This document shows, piece after piece, positions 32,916 to 41,599 of a stretch of DNA of 64,000 bases. This DNA comes from JABRWC01 sp039961675 (GTDB taxonomy: Bacteria > Planctomycetota > Phycisphaerae > UBA1845 > Fen-1342). The translations under genes were made by a program, and so were the position numbers. How positions within the stretch are numbered: position 1 is the first letter of the stretch; every line of letters begins with the position of its first letter. The notes under the pieces were generated by a model. The model searched no databases. It saw nothing but the letters and a program-made list of their open reading frames with translations, and was not told where the DNA came from. The stretch is taken from assembly GCA_039961675.1 (NCBI GenBank), contig JABRWC010000017.1, positions 3,474 through 67,473 of the forward strand. The letters run 5' to 3'.

Positions 32916-33635
32916 ATGCAGAACACGGTTGCCATCATGCGGCGGGAGCTGCTCTCGCTGTTCTGCTCGCCGATCGGCTACATCGTCATCGCCGGCTTCC
33001 TGCTGCTGACCGGCGTGATCGTGCTCGTAACCGGCAGCTTCGGCCCCGGCCAGCCCGCGACGCTGCGGAACGTGTTCGACTTCACGCCCTATGTGCTGAC
33101 GATCATCATCCCCGCGATCACGATGCGGATGCTGGCGGACGAGTACCGCAACGGCACGTTCGAGTCGCTGATGACCGCGCCGGTGTCGGACGGCCAGCTC
33201 GTGATCGGAAAATTCCTGGCCGCGATCGTGTTCTACGTTCTGATGCTCGCGGGAACGCTGATCTACCTGGGCGTGATGAAGCTCTACGGCGAGCCCGACC
33301 TCGGGGCATCGCTCGCCTCGTACATCGGGCTGCTGCTTGTCGGCGTGGCGTTCGCGTCGTTCGGCGTCTTCACCAGCAGCGTGACCAACAACCAGATCGT
33401 GGCCTGGATGCTGGGCATGGTCCCGCTGATGCTGTTTGTCTGGTTCGGCGGGTTCATCGTGCGCGTGGCGACCGGAACGACGCGCGACGTGATTCAGAGC
33501 ATCAACATCGTGCGGCACCTGGATCAGTTCAACCGCGGCCTGGTCACCACCGAGAACGTGGTGTTCTTTCTGACCATGACCGCCCTGTTCCTGTTCCTGA
33601 CCGTGAAAGTCGTGGAGTCCCGGCGATGGCGGTAA
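32916..33635 (+). CDS. ABC-2 type permease (GldF-like)
   Basis: 239 residues with six hydrophobic segments (IGYIVIAGFLLLTGVIVLV, YVLTIIIPAITMRMLA, FLAAIVFYVLMLAGTLIYLG, YIGLLLVGVAFASFGVF, MVPLMLFVWFGGFIV, VVFFLTMTALFLFLTV). Between the second and third lies EYRNGTFESLMTAPVSDGQLVIGKF, the coupling helix pattern of ABC-2 permeases. It starts 23 bp after the ATPase gene, and its end overlaps the next start (33626). Confidence 0.92.
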   Translation: MQNTVAIMRRELLSLFCSPIGYIVIAGFLLLTGVIVLVTGSFGPGQPATLRNVFDFTPYVLTIIIPAITMRMLADEYRNGTFESLMTAPVSDGQLVIGKFLAAIVFYVLMLAGTLIYLGVMKLYGEPDLGASLASYIGLLLVGVAFASFGVFTSSVTNNQIVAWMLGMVPLMLFVWFGGFIVRVATGTTRDVIQSINIVRHLDQFNRGLVTTENVVFFLTMTALFLFLTVKVVESRRWR

Positions 33636-35809
33636 GCACAGGCATGAGCGCCTCGGCGCGGCGGACGGTCTACGGACTCAACGTCCTGCTCGCGGTCGCG
33701 CTGCTGATCGTTCTCCTGGTCATCGTGAACTGGGCGGCCCGCGCCTACGGCGGTCGCCTGGACCTGACCAGCACGGGCGTGAACAGCCTCAGCCCGCGCA
33801 CAACCAAGCTTCTCGCCGGTCTGGACCGCAACATCACGATCACCAGCCTGTACAGCCTGGCGCTGAAGGAAATCCGGCCGCACGCGGAGAAGCATAAGCA
33901 GGCCGTCGAGGACCTGCTCGATCTGTATGAAACCGCCGGGCGCGGCCGCGTCGCGACGTTCCACATCGATCCCGGCGAGCAGCCCGACAAGGTCGCGGAA
34001 CTGCTCAAGCGCCTGGCGGAGAAGCCGGCCTACAAGGACGAATCGAAGCCGCACGCCGAAGCGCTCACCGGATTCGGCCACATCGACGAGCAGCTTTCGG
34101 CGCTCGTGCAGGCCGAGCTGCCGAAGATCGAGGGCTTCGCCAAGGCCGATCCGCGGCTGAATCGCCTCCCGGAACTGGCGATCCTGGCGCGGGCGCTGCG
34201 GCAGATCGTCTCCGAGGGGCAGTCGGTCAAGCAGGACGTGCAGGAGCTCCAGGCGGACGAGATCCCACGCTACGGCCGCGCGATCGAAGTCGTACGCGAT
34301 CACCTGACCTCCGCCCGGACGAGCTTGCAGACCACGATCGACTGGATGACCGGTGACGCCCAGAAGCTGACCTGGCTCGCCGAGGACGCGCGGGCCTGGT
34401 TCGCGGAGTGCAAGCCGCGCTTCGCGCCCGTGCTGGAAGCCCTGGACGCCCAGATCGCCGCGGTGAAGGACCTCAAGCAGGTCGAGCTGGAACAGCTCTA
34501 TGAATCGCTCAAGGCCGGCCAGACCGTGCTGGTCGAGACACCCGAAAAGGCCCGCGTCCTGACGCAGGAAGACGTCTGGCCCTACCGCACGGACCGCAAC
34601 ACCCCCCTGCCCGCGGACGGCGACCCGCGCGAGTTCGCCGGCGAGCAGGCCGTATCCTCCGCGATCCTGCAACTGACGCAGAGCGACAAGACCGCGGTGA
34701 TCTTCGTGCGCTTCGGCGGCAGCGCGTTGCTGGAGCCGGACTTTTCGCAGATGAACCCCATGGCGCCGCCGCCCGAGGCGCCCTTCGGCGCGATGCGAAC
34801 GCTGCTCGACAAGGCCAATTTCCAGACCGCCGAGTGGGACGTGCAGGCCCAGCCCGATCCGCCCGCGGTCGAAGGCGCGTCGCGAAAGGTATTTGTGGTG
34901 TTCCCGCCGCGCGAGCCGCAGTCGCCGAACCCGATGCAGCCGCCGCGGACGCCGCCGATCTCCGACGAGCAGAAGAAGAAGATCACCGACGCCGTGGCCG
35001 CGTCCGGGATGGGAATCTTCCTGGTCGGCTGGCAGCCGCCGTCGAACCCGATGATGCCGTTTCCGTCGGCGTACGCGTTTGCGGATTATTTGAAGAAGGA
35101 CTGGGGGGTCGAGGTCAAGAGCACGCACCTGGTGGTGCACTTCGCCCCGAACCCGCAGCGCGAGGGCGTCTGGATTCCCGCCAGCCGCAATCCCACGGTC
35201 GTTACGAGCGAGGCGTTCCGTTTCAGCGATCAGCCGATCGGCAAGCCGCTCCAGTCTCTGCCGGCCGGGTTGCAGTACGCGGCGCCGCTGGCGCTGGTCG
35301 AAGGCGCGGAGAAGCCGGCAGGCGTCTCGATCGAGCCGATCATCGCCGTCGCCAAGAGCGAGGACGTCTGGGCGATCGCGAACCTCAACCGCACAGACGA
35401 GGACTTCCAGAAGCAGCAAGGGACGCGGCGCTACGAAGACGACCTGCCGTCGCCGTTCCCGTTGGCGGTCGCCGCGACGAAAGAGGGCGACGGCAAGTTG
35501 GTCGTGATCGCCAGCGAGCAGTTCGCCGCCGACGCCCTGCTCCAGATGGCGAGCCTCGTGCAGGTCGGGAACTCGCTCCAGGTCGCGCAGGCGTATCCGG
35601 CCAACGCCGACCTGCTCATCAACAGCCTGCACTGGCTCACGGGGGACGCGGACCGCATCGCGGTGGGTCCGCAAAAGGGCGCCGTGCCGCGGTTGGACCA
35701 GCTCAAGGAGGGGCCGGTTGCGACGTTCTGGCGCGCGTTCCTGGTCGGCGTCTGGCCGGCTCTGGCGCTGGTCGCCGGCGCGTTCATGTGGTTCGTTCGC
35801 CGGAGGTAG
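33626..35809 (+). CDS. GldG-like ABC-transporter-associated membrane-anchored protein
   Basis: About 727 residues starting at ATG 33626, inside the permease gene. One N-terminal helix (VYGLNVLLAVALLIVLLVIVNW) and one C-terminal helix (FLVGVWPALALVAGAFMWF) enclose a large extracytoplasmic region. YGGRLDLTSTGVNSLSPRTTKLLAGLDRNITI is the usual beginning of the GldG/intraflagellar-transport-like domain. A Glu/Lys-rich coiled region (about 70-270) is larger than in typical GldG, and a Pro/Met-rich loop (about 365-470) is variable. The C-terminal part again matches GldG (VVIASEQFAADALL, LINSLHWLTGDADRIAV). It probably couples the exporter to a substrate or to the DUF4340 protein downstream. Confidence 0.85.
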   Translation: MAVSTGMSASARRTVYGLNVLLAVALLIVLLVIVNWAARAYGGRLDLTSTGVNSLSPRTTKLLAGLDRNITITSLYSLALKEIRPHAEKHKQAVEDLLDLYETAGRGRVATFHIDPGEQPDKVAELLKRLAEKPAYKDESKPHAEALTGFGHIDEQLSALVQAELPKIEGFAKADPRLNRLPELAILARALRQIVSEGQSVKQDVQELQADEIPRYGRAIEVVRDHLTSARTSLQTTIDWMTGDAQKLTWLAEDARAWFAECKPRFAPVLEALDAQIAAVKDLKQVELEQLYESLKAGQTVLVETPEKARVLTQEDVWPYRTDRNTPLPADGDPREFAGEQAVSSAILQLTQSDKTAVIFVRFGGSALLEPDFSQMNPMAPPPEAPFGAMRTLLDKANFQTAEWDVQAQPDPPAVEGASRKVFVVFPPREPQSPNPMQPPRTPPISDEQKKKITDAVAASGMGIFLVGWQPPSNPMMPFPSAYAFADYLKKDWGVEVKSTHLVVHFAPNPQREGVWIPASRNPTVVTSEAFRFSDQPIGKPLQSLPAGLQYAAPLALVEGAEKPAGVSIEPIIAVAKSEDVWAIANLNRTDEDFQKQQGTRRYEDDLPSPFPLAVAATKEGDGKLVVIASEQFAADALLQMASLVQVGNSLQVAQAYPANADLLINSLHWLTGDADRIAVGPQKGAVPRLDQLKEGPVATFWRAFLVGVWPALALVAGAFMWFVRRR

Positions 35810-35815
35810 CTGCGT

Positions 35816-38203
35816 ATGAACTTCCGTACGACGATCGTCTTGCTCGTGCTGGTCGCGATCGGCGCGGCGGCCTGGCTGATCAGCGGCCGCGGCGGCTCCC
35901 CGACAACGGAAGCGGAGCCGAAGAAGGGCGCCGAGACCGAGCTGCGCTATGTGCTCGACCCGCGGCCCGAGACCAAGGACGTCACCCGGCTTACCGTGGA
36001 GCGCCCGGGGCAGCCGACACTCGTGTTCGAGCGATCGGACGAGGAGGACCCGGCGACAAAGCAGAAGCTCTGGCGCATGCGGCAGCCCGTCGACAGCGCC
36101 ACCGAGAGCTACATGGTGGACGGACTGGTGGGGTCGTTCGTCGGACTGCAATACCGAACGAAGTACGCGCCCGGAGCCAAGGACGCGGTGAGTCCCCAAA
36201 CCGCCGGGCTGGAACCCGCCGCCGTCACGTACGTGATGGTCGACAAGGACGGCAAGGAGTACAAGCTCCAGGTCGGCAAGAAGGCGGCGCTGAGCAACGA
36301 CACGTACGTCCGCGGACCGGGGGATGTGATTTACCTCTGCCAGCGCGATTTTTCGTACGACCTGAAGAAGACCGTCAACGACTACCGCGCCAAGAGCCTC
36401 TTCAAGCTCTCGCGGAAGGACGTCACGCGCGTGCGCGTCGAGTACGCGGATCAGACGTACGAACTCTCGAAGTCGGGCGACGATTGGGTGCTGAGCGAGC
36501 CGCACCGCGCCTACGCCGATGCGGACAAGGTCAAGGCGCTGGTGAACGCGGTCGGGAACGTGCGCGTCGCGGAGTACCTCGAGGACGCGCCGGCGTCGCT
36601 CGACTCGTTCGGCCTCGACAAGCCGTACCTGAGCGTCAGCGTGACCAGCGAAGAAACGCGCCAACTCCCCGCCACGCAGCCGGCGGGGTCCGAATCGCAG
36701 CCGGCCGAGCCGAAGACGGAGACCGTCACGCGCACGTTCGCGCTGCTCGCCGGCGCGTTCGCCGACATGGAATCCAAGAACCGCTACATCAAGCTCGCCG
36801 ATCAGCCGTGGGTGGCCAGCGCCGACAAGCAGCGCTTCGAGGAGATCGTCGGCGCGCTGGCCGGCCTGCGCGACACGCGACTCACGCGGCTGAAGCCGGA
36901 AACCGTGACAACGATCGAGCTGCACTACGGCGATCAGGCCGCGAAGCTGTCGAAGGTGGGCGGCCAGTGGCGCGGCGAAGGCGAGCTGGCCGAGGCCGAT
37001 CCGCAGGCGGTCGATTCGCTGGTCCAGGCGTTGCAGGACACGCGCGCGATCGACTTCGTGGAGCCGTCCGAGGCGCTCGACAAGTACGGCCTTCAGCCGC
37101 CAAGGGCCGAGCTGCACGTCTCGACGTCGGCCGCCGTCGAACCGATCGTGGTCCAGGTCGGCGCCGTCACAGCCAGCGGCCGGAACGCGTACGCCCGCGT
37201 CGTAGGGCAGGAATCGATCCTTGTCATCAGTGCGGCGCAGGCGGACCGACTGGCGCCGCAGCCGCTGGCGCTTCGCTCGCGCACCATCTTCGACATCGAC
37301 CCCGAGCGGATCGACACGGCCCGCGTCGAGCACGCCGGCAAGCGCTACGAAATGCGTCGCGACGCGGGCGGCTGGTCGCTGGTCGAGCCGGCCGACGCGC
37401 CCGCGGACGCGGAGCGCGTCGCGGCGCTGGTCAACGATCTCGGCCGTCTTCGCGCCAAGACCGTCGCCGGACGGGCCGATGTGGACACGTTCGGCCTGTC
37501 GAATCCCTCGCTTACGATCCGTTTCTCCGTCCTGCCCGCGCCGCAGTCGCAGCCGGCAGAATCCCAGCCGGCCGAGTCGCAGCCCGCGCCGGCGAGTGAG
37601 CCGGCGGCGCCGGTCGAGCACGTGGTGGTCGTGAATCGTCCGGATGACGCCGTGTACCTGAGGAAGGACGACGACGCGTACGTGTTCGAAATCGACGAGA
37701 CGGTGTACAACACGTTCGCCGCCGAGTTCATCCGCAACCAGCTTTTCGACTTCCCGCCGGAGCAGATCGTCAGCATCCGCATCGAGCGCGACGGCAAGAC
37801 GCTCGAACTGATCCGCGACCAGGATCAGTGGAAGTACGCGCCCGACCTGTTCGTCAAGCTCGACCAGGAGAAGATCAAGAGCCTCACGCAAGCGATCTGC
37901 GGTTGGAAGGTGGACCGCTATGTGACCTATCGAGACGCGGACACCGCGGAATCGTGGATCAGCGAGGCCCCAATCCACCTGACGCTGCGGCTGGAAGACG
38001 GCAGCGCGGTCACGCTCAAGGTCGATCGTGTGCGCGCCGGCGCCGCGGGGCAGCTCGCCGCGTGGATCGAGCAAAAACGCACGTTCCGCCTCCCACCGGG
38101 CGCGATCGCGAACATCGCGATGGACATCGACCAGTACGTCGCTTCGGAAACGCCCAAGCCGCGGACGCCGTCGCCGAGTCCGGCGCCGCTGCCGACGCCG
38201 TAG
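35816..38203 (+). CDS. DUF4340-repeat protein of the ABC export operon
   Basis: 795 residues with one N-terminal membrane helix (TTIVLLVLVAIGAAAWLISG). The rest is extracytoplasmic and made of at least three copies of a beta-rich unit with the pattern V-T-R-L-x-V-E, W-x-L/M-x-x-P, A-D-x-x-x-V-x-x-L-V, L-x-x-F/Y-G-L and P-x-L-x (for example ALDKYGLQPPRAELHV, VDTFGLSNPSLTIRF). This is the DUF4340 type, typically encoded beside GldG-like genes. Pro/Ala/Gln/Ser linkers (QSQPAESQPAESQPAPASE) separate units. It starts six bases after the gldG-like stop and closes the operon. The biochemical role is unknown. Confidence 0.85.
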   Translation: MNFRTTIVLLVLVAIGAAAWLISGRGGSPTTEAEPKKGAETELRYVLDPRPETKDVTRLTVERPGQPTLVFERSDEEDPATKQKLWRMRQPVDSATESYMVDGLVGSFVGLQYRTKYAPGAKDAVSPQTAGLEPAAVTYVMVDKDGKEYKLQVGKKAALSNDTYVRGPGDVIYLCQRDFSYDLKKTVNDYRAKSLFKLSRKDVTRVRVEYADQTYELSKSGDDWVLSEPHRAYADADKVKALVNAVGNVRVAEYLEDAPASLDSFGLDKPYLSVSVTSEETRQLPATQPAGSESQPAEPKTETVTRTFALLAGAFADMESKNRYIKLADQPWVASADKQRFEEIVGALAGLRDTRLTRLKPETVTTIELHYGDQAAKLSKVGGQWRGEGELAEADPQAVDSLVQALQDTRAIDFVEPSEALDKYGLQPPRAELHVSTSAAVEPIVVQVGAVTASGRNAYARVVGQESILVISAAQADRLAPQPLALRSRTIFDIDPERIDTARVEHAGKRYEMRRDAGGWSLVEPADAPADAERVAALVNDLGRLRAKTVAGRADVDTFGLSNPSLTIRFSVLPAPQSQPAESQPAESQPAPASEPAAPVEHVVVVNRPDDAVYLRKDDDAYVFEIDETVYNTFAAEFIRNQLFDFPPEQIVSIRIERDGKTLELIRDQDQWKYAPDLFVKLDQEKIKSLTQAICGWKVDRYVTYRDADTAESWISEAPIHLTLRLEDGSAVTLKVDRVRAGAAGQLAAWIEQKRTFRLPPGAIANIAMDIDQYVASETPKPRTPSPSPAPLPTP

Positions 38204-38437
38204 CACTCCGTCGAAAAACACGCCGCTGGTTGGGGATCCGTTTCCGGTCCGCCCGGGTTCGTCGGGCCCGGAGGCCCGACGCTACGGCGCGGGCGAGGCG
38301 CGATTGACCCGTGAAATCGCCGGCCGGCCGCGGTAGCATCGCCGCGTTCGAGGGGAGCGTGCGTGAACGATCGGGCCGAATCCAGCAGCTAGAGCCTTCG
38401 CGCGCCGACTCGCGCGAAGCATGGGAAGGAGCACTCC

Positions 38438-39625
38438 GTGAGCGGCGTGCGCATTCTGGTCGGGACGAGGAAGGGCGCGTTCATCCTCACGTCCGACGGC
38501 AAGCGGCAGCGCTGGGACGTCAGCGGCCCGCACTTCGCGGGGTGGGAGGTCTATCACATGAAAGGCTCGCCGGCCGAGCCGAGCCGCATCTTTGCCTCGC
38601 AGACCAGCGGCTGGTTCGGCCAGGTCATTCAGCGCTCCGACGACGGCGGGAAGACGTGGACGCTGCCCGGCACGCCGTCCGGCGAGCTTCCGAAATCGCC
38701 GGAGGGCTTCCCGATGGGCGAAAGCAACAAGTTCGTCTACGACACCTCGCCCGAGACCGGCCGACCGCTCACCACGCACCAGTTCTTCGACGGCACGCAG
38801 CACCCGTGGGAGTTCAAGCGCGTCTGGCACATCGAGCCGTCGCCGAACAACCCGGACACGGCGTACGCGGGCGTCGAGGACGCCGCGATCTTCCGCACTA
38901 CGGACGGCGGCAAGACGTGGCGCGAACTGCCCGGACTGCGCGGGCACGAGTCCGGGCCGAAGTGGCAGCCCGGCGCGGGCGGCATGGGGCTGCACACCAT
39001 CGTGCTCGATGCGAAGAACCCCGGCCGCATTCACATCGCCATCTCCGCGGCGGGTGTGTTCCGCACCGACGACGGCGGCACGACCTGGGCGCCGAAGAAC
39101 CGCGGCCTCAGCTCGAACTACATTCCCGACCCCCACGCCGAGGTCGGTCACTGCGTGCACCGCATCGCGATGCACCCTTCTCGGCCAAACACGCTGTTCA
39201 TGCAGAAACACTGGGACATCATGCGCAGTGACGACGCCGGCGACTCGTGGCGCGAGGTGAGCGGCAACCTGCCGACCGACTTCGGCTTCCCGATCGCGGT
39301 TCACGCACACGAACCGGAAACCATCTACGTCGTGCCGATCCTGAGCGACTCGCTGCACTACCCGCCGGACGGCAAGCTGCGCGTCTACCGCAGCCGCGCC
39401 GGCGGCAACGAGTGGGAAGCCCTCACCCAGGGGCTGCCGCAGAAGGACTGCTACGTAAACATCCTCCGCGGGGCGATGTCGGTGGACCGGCTCGACCCGT
39501 GCGGCGTGTACTTCGGGACGACGGGCGGACAGGTGTACGCTTCGGCGGACGGCGGCGACTCGTGGGCGCCGATTGTCCGCGACCTGCCCGCCGTGTTGAG
39601 CGTGGAGGCGCAGACGCTGGCATAG
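38438..39625 (+). CDS. BNR/sialidase-type beta-propeller protein
   Basis: 395 residues from GTG 38438, preceded by AGGAGC; no signal peptide. Asp-box-like motifs recur: SDDGGKTWTLPG, TTDGGKTWRELPG, TDDGGTTWAPKN, SDDAGDSWREVSG, SADGGDSWAPIV, spaced about 60-70 residues apart, as in a six- or seven-bladed propeller of the sialidase/VPS10/glycosyl-hydrolase BNR group. Catalytic residues of true sialidases (Arg triad) cannot be confirmed, and many relatives are not enzymes. ILVGTRKGAFIL at the start is typical of a widespread cytoplasmic family annotated as exo-alpha-sialidase. It stands alone between gaps. Confidence 0.85.
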   Translation: MSGVRILVGTRKGAFILTSDGKRQRWDVSGPHFAGWEVYHMKGSPAEPSRIFASQTSGWFGQVIQRSDDGGKTWTLPGTPSGELPKSPEGFPMGESNKFVYDTSPETGRPLTTHQFFDGTQHPWEFKRVWHIEPSPNNPDTAYAGVEDAAIFRTTDGGKTWRELPGLRGHESGPKWQPGAGGMGLHTIVLDAKNPGRIHIAISAAGVFRTDDGGTTWAPKNRGLSSNYIPDPHAEVGHCVHRIAMHPSRPNTLFMQKHWDIMRSDDAGDSWREVSGNLPTDFGFPIAVHAHEPETIYVVPILSDSLHYPPDGKLRVYRSRAGGNEWEALTQGLPQKDCYVNILRGAMSVDRLDPCGVYFGTTGGQVYASADGGDSWAPIVRDLPAVLSVEAQTLA

Positions 39626-39849
39626 CGGCGACGTGGTGCGGGCGTCCCTGCCCGCATCCGTCGGGTGTCCGAGGCAAGTGCTGGCGTTTTGCCCGGTCCG
39701 CATAAACCGAACCGCTCGTACGCTTCGCGATTTCTGGGACCGCGGCGGCGGGAAGCGTGGGACCGGCTGCTGACCGGTCGTCGCGAGCGCGAGCGAGCGT
39801 ATCTTTTCTTCCGGGGGCATGTGCTGATTGCCGCGCAGGGAGAGCACGC

Positions 39850-40224
39850 ATGGCCATCATCGGCGCTCACGCGCTGCTGTATTCATCGCAACCCGAGAAG
39901 CTGCGGGCGATGCTGCGCGACGCGTTCGGCTGGAAGCACGTCGACGCGGGCGGCGGCTGGCTGATCTTCGCCCTGCCGCCGGCCGAACTGGGCGTGCATC
40001 CGGCGGAAGGCCCCACGCATGACGCGGGAGTCCGCCACCAGATCAGCTTCATGTGCGACGACATCCACGCCACGATCCGCGAACTGCGCGGCAAGGGCGT
40101 CGAGGTGAAGGGCGCGCCGCAGACCGAGAGCTACGGGATCACGGTGATGCTCGGCCTGCCCGGCGGCGTGGAGGTCATGTTGTACGAGCCGCGGCACGCG
40201 ACGGCGATTTCGGCCAGGAAGTAA
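39850..40224 (+). CDS. VOC (glyoxalase/bleomycin-resistance fold) family protein
   Basis: 124 residues from ATG 39850, preceded by GGGAGAG. Two beta-alpha-beta units are visible: AHALLYSSQPEKLRAMLRDAFGWKHVDAGGGWLIFALPPAELGVHP, then HQISFMCDDIHATIRELRGKGVEVKGAPQTESYGITVMLGLPGGVEVMLYEP. His, His and Glu at the expected places (GVHP, RHQISF, GVEVMLYEP) could bind a metal. Members catalyse isomerisation, ring-opening or resistance reactions; the substrate cannot be predicted. Confidence 0.88.
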   Translation: MAIIGAHALLYSSQPEKLRAMLRDAFGWKHVDAGGGWLIFALPPAELGVHPAEGPTHDAGVRHQISFMCDDIHATIRELRGKGVEVKGAPQTESYGITVMLGLPGGVEVMLYEPRHATAISARK

Positions 40225-40288
40225 AGCCCGCCCGCCAACCGACGCCGTGGCGACTTTCGCGCGCGGCCGCCCAGCCGCGTGCGGGTCG

Positions 40289-40708
40289 TTATCCTGCGCC
40301 ATGTGTCGCCGCGCGCTCCGCGCCGCAGTTCCAGCAGGCTGTGAATTGCGCTTCGATCCGCTCGCCGCAGCGGCCGCACGTCCACGGCGCGGGCCGGACC
40401 TGGAACGGCGTGCCGCATTCCGGGCAGCGCGGGCCGGGCGCGCCGGTGAGGTCGTACCCGCATCTCGGGCACGTCGAGGGGTACTGGTCAATTTCGCTTC
40501 GGCGGCAGTCGATGAGCCGGCTGGCGCGCTCGTGGTCGCACTCGTCGACGTGAATCTCCGGGCCCGCGACGGTGAACGGCACCTCGCCGACGGCGGCGGA
40601 GAGCGCGGCGCCCTCGATCACGGCGCGAATGCCTTCCTGCTCAAGCAGCCCGCGGAGCAACTCGGCCTCGCCGATGTCGCGAGCGATGTAGACCCGTCGG
40701 AGCGCCAT
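40289..40708 (-). CDS. DUF2007-like signal-transducing domain with C-terminal zinc ribbons
   Basis: 139 residues. Residues 1-70 (RRVYIARDIGEAELLRGLLEQEGIRAVIEGAALSAAVGEVPFTVAGPEIHVDECDHERASRLI) match the DUF2007 fold, a small GlnB-like domain. Residues 78-135 carry three Cys pairs (CPRCGYDL, CPECGTPF, CGRCG and CWNCG) forming two zinc-ribbon modules. Function is unknown; such proteins are frequent in planctomycetes. It lies downstream of the LolD-like ATPase on the same strand, 39 bp after it. Confidence 0.82.
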   Translation of the reverse strand: MALRRVYIARDIGEAELLRGLLEQEGIRAVIEGAALSAAVGEVPFTVAGPEIHVDECDHERASRLIDCRRSEIDQYPSTCPRCGYDLTGAPGPRCPECGTPFQVRPAPWTCGRCGERIEAQFTACWNCGAERAATHGAG

Positions 40709-40747
40709 GTTCGTCTCCTCGGCTCGATTGATCCCGCCGGCGGTCGT

Positions 40748-41488
40748 TCAGGCTGTGGCTGCGTGCGGCGGCCGGGGCAGAGCGTTCATCCGGTCCGCGG
40801 CGATCAGTCCGTCGCGGAACTCGACCACGCGCTTGCAGCGCGCGGCGACGCTCGGATCATGCGTCACCAGCACGATGGTCATCCCCGCGGCGTTCAGCTC
40901 GTCGAGCATCGCCAGCACGACCTGGCCGGTCTTGCTGTCCAGGTTGCCGGTCGGCTCGTCTGCCAGCAGCATCGCCGGGTCATTCGCCAGCGCGCGGGCG
41001 ATCGCGACGCGCTGCTGCTGTCCGCCGGAAAGCTCCGACGGCCGGTGCGCCAGCCGCTCCGACAGACCGACGCGCTCGGCCAGCGACACGGCCCGGGCGC
41101 GGCGCTCGCGCGGCAAGATGGCCTGGTAGAACAGCGGCGTTTCCAGATTCTCCAGCACGGTCTGGGCGTGGATCAGGTTGAAGCTCTGGAAGATGAACCC
41201 GATCCGCCGGCCGCGGATCTCCGACAGCTCGTCGTCGTCGAGCTGCGATACGTCGCGGCCTTCGAGACGGTAGACGCCGCGCGTCGGCCGGTCGAGGCAG
41301 CCGAGGATGTTCATCAGCGTGCTCTTGCCGCTGCCGGAGGCGCCGACGATGGCGACGTACTCGCCGCGCTCGACGACGAGCGAGATTCCGGCCAGCGCGT
41401 GTACTTCGACTGCCGCGCCGGGCTTGCGGTAGATCTTGACCACGCCGTCGAGCTGGATGACCGGCGTGGGCGGCGTTGCCTCGTGCAT
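40748..41488 (-). CDS. LolD/MacB-type ABC transporter ATP-binding protein
   Basis: 246 residues from ATG 41488. Motifs: Walker A GASGSGKST, Q-loop FIFQSFNLI, signature LSGGQQQRVAIARAL, Walker B MLLADEPTGNLD, H-loop LVTHDPS. The pattern MNILGCLDRPTRGVY is characteristic of the LolD/MacB/FtsE group that powers lipoprotein release or efflux with FtsX-type permeases. No permease is encoded next to it (a DUF2007 gene follows and hutH precedes), so it is an orphan ATPase here. Confidence 0.92.
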   Translation of the reverse strand: MHEATPPTPVIQLDGVVKIYRKPGAAVEVHALAGISLVVERGEYVAIVGASGSGKSTLMNILGCLDRPTRGVYRLEGRDVSQLDDDELSEIRGRRIGFIFQSFNLIHAQTVLENLETPLFYQAILPRERRARAVSLAERVGLSERLAHRPSELSGGQQQRVAIARALANDPAMLLADEPTGNLDSKTGQVVLAMLDELNAAGMTIVLVTHDPSVAARCKRVVEFRDGLIAADRMNALPRPPHAATA

Positions 41489-41599
41489 GGACCGTGCTCC
41501 CGCGGACCCGCGCGATTGTAGTGGCTCAGACGCGGACGCACACGGGTGAGGTCGGCGCGCGGATTGCCGCGGAGACGGGCGGGACGCCCGCACCGCCTG

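Noticed and set aside
33524..38221. 1565-residue minus-strand frame opposite the GldG and DUF4340 genes
   Set aside because: Arg/Leu/Val-rich antisense frame with no domain; the plus-strand operon has clear motifs, start sites and spacings.
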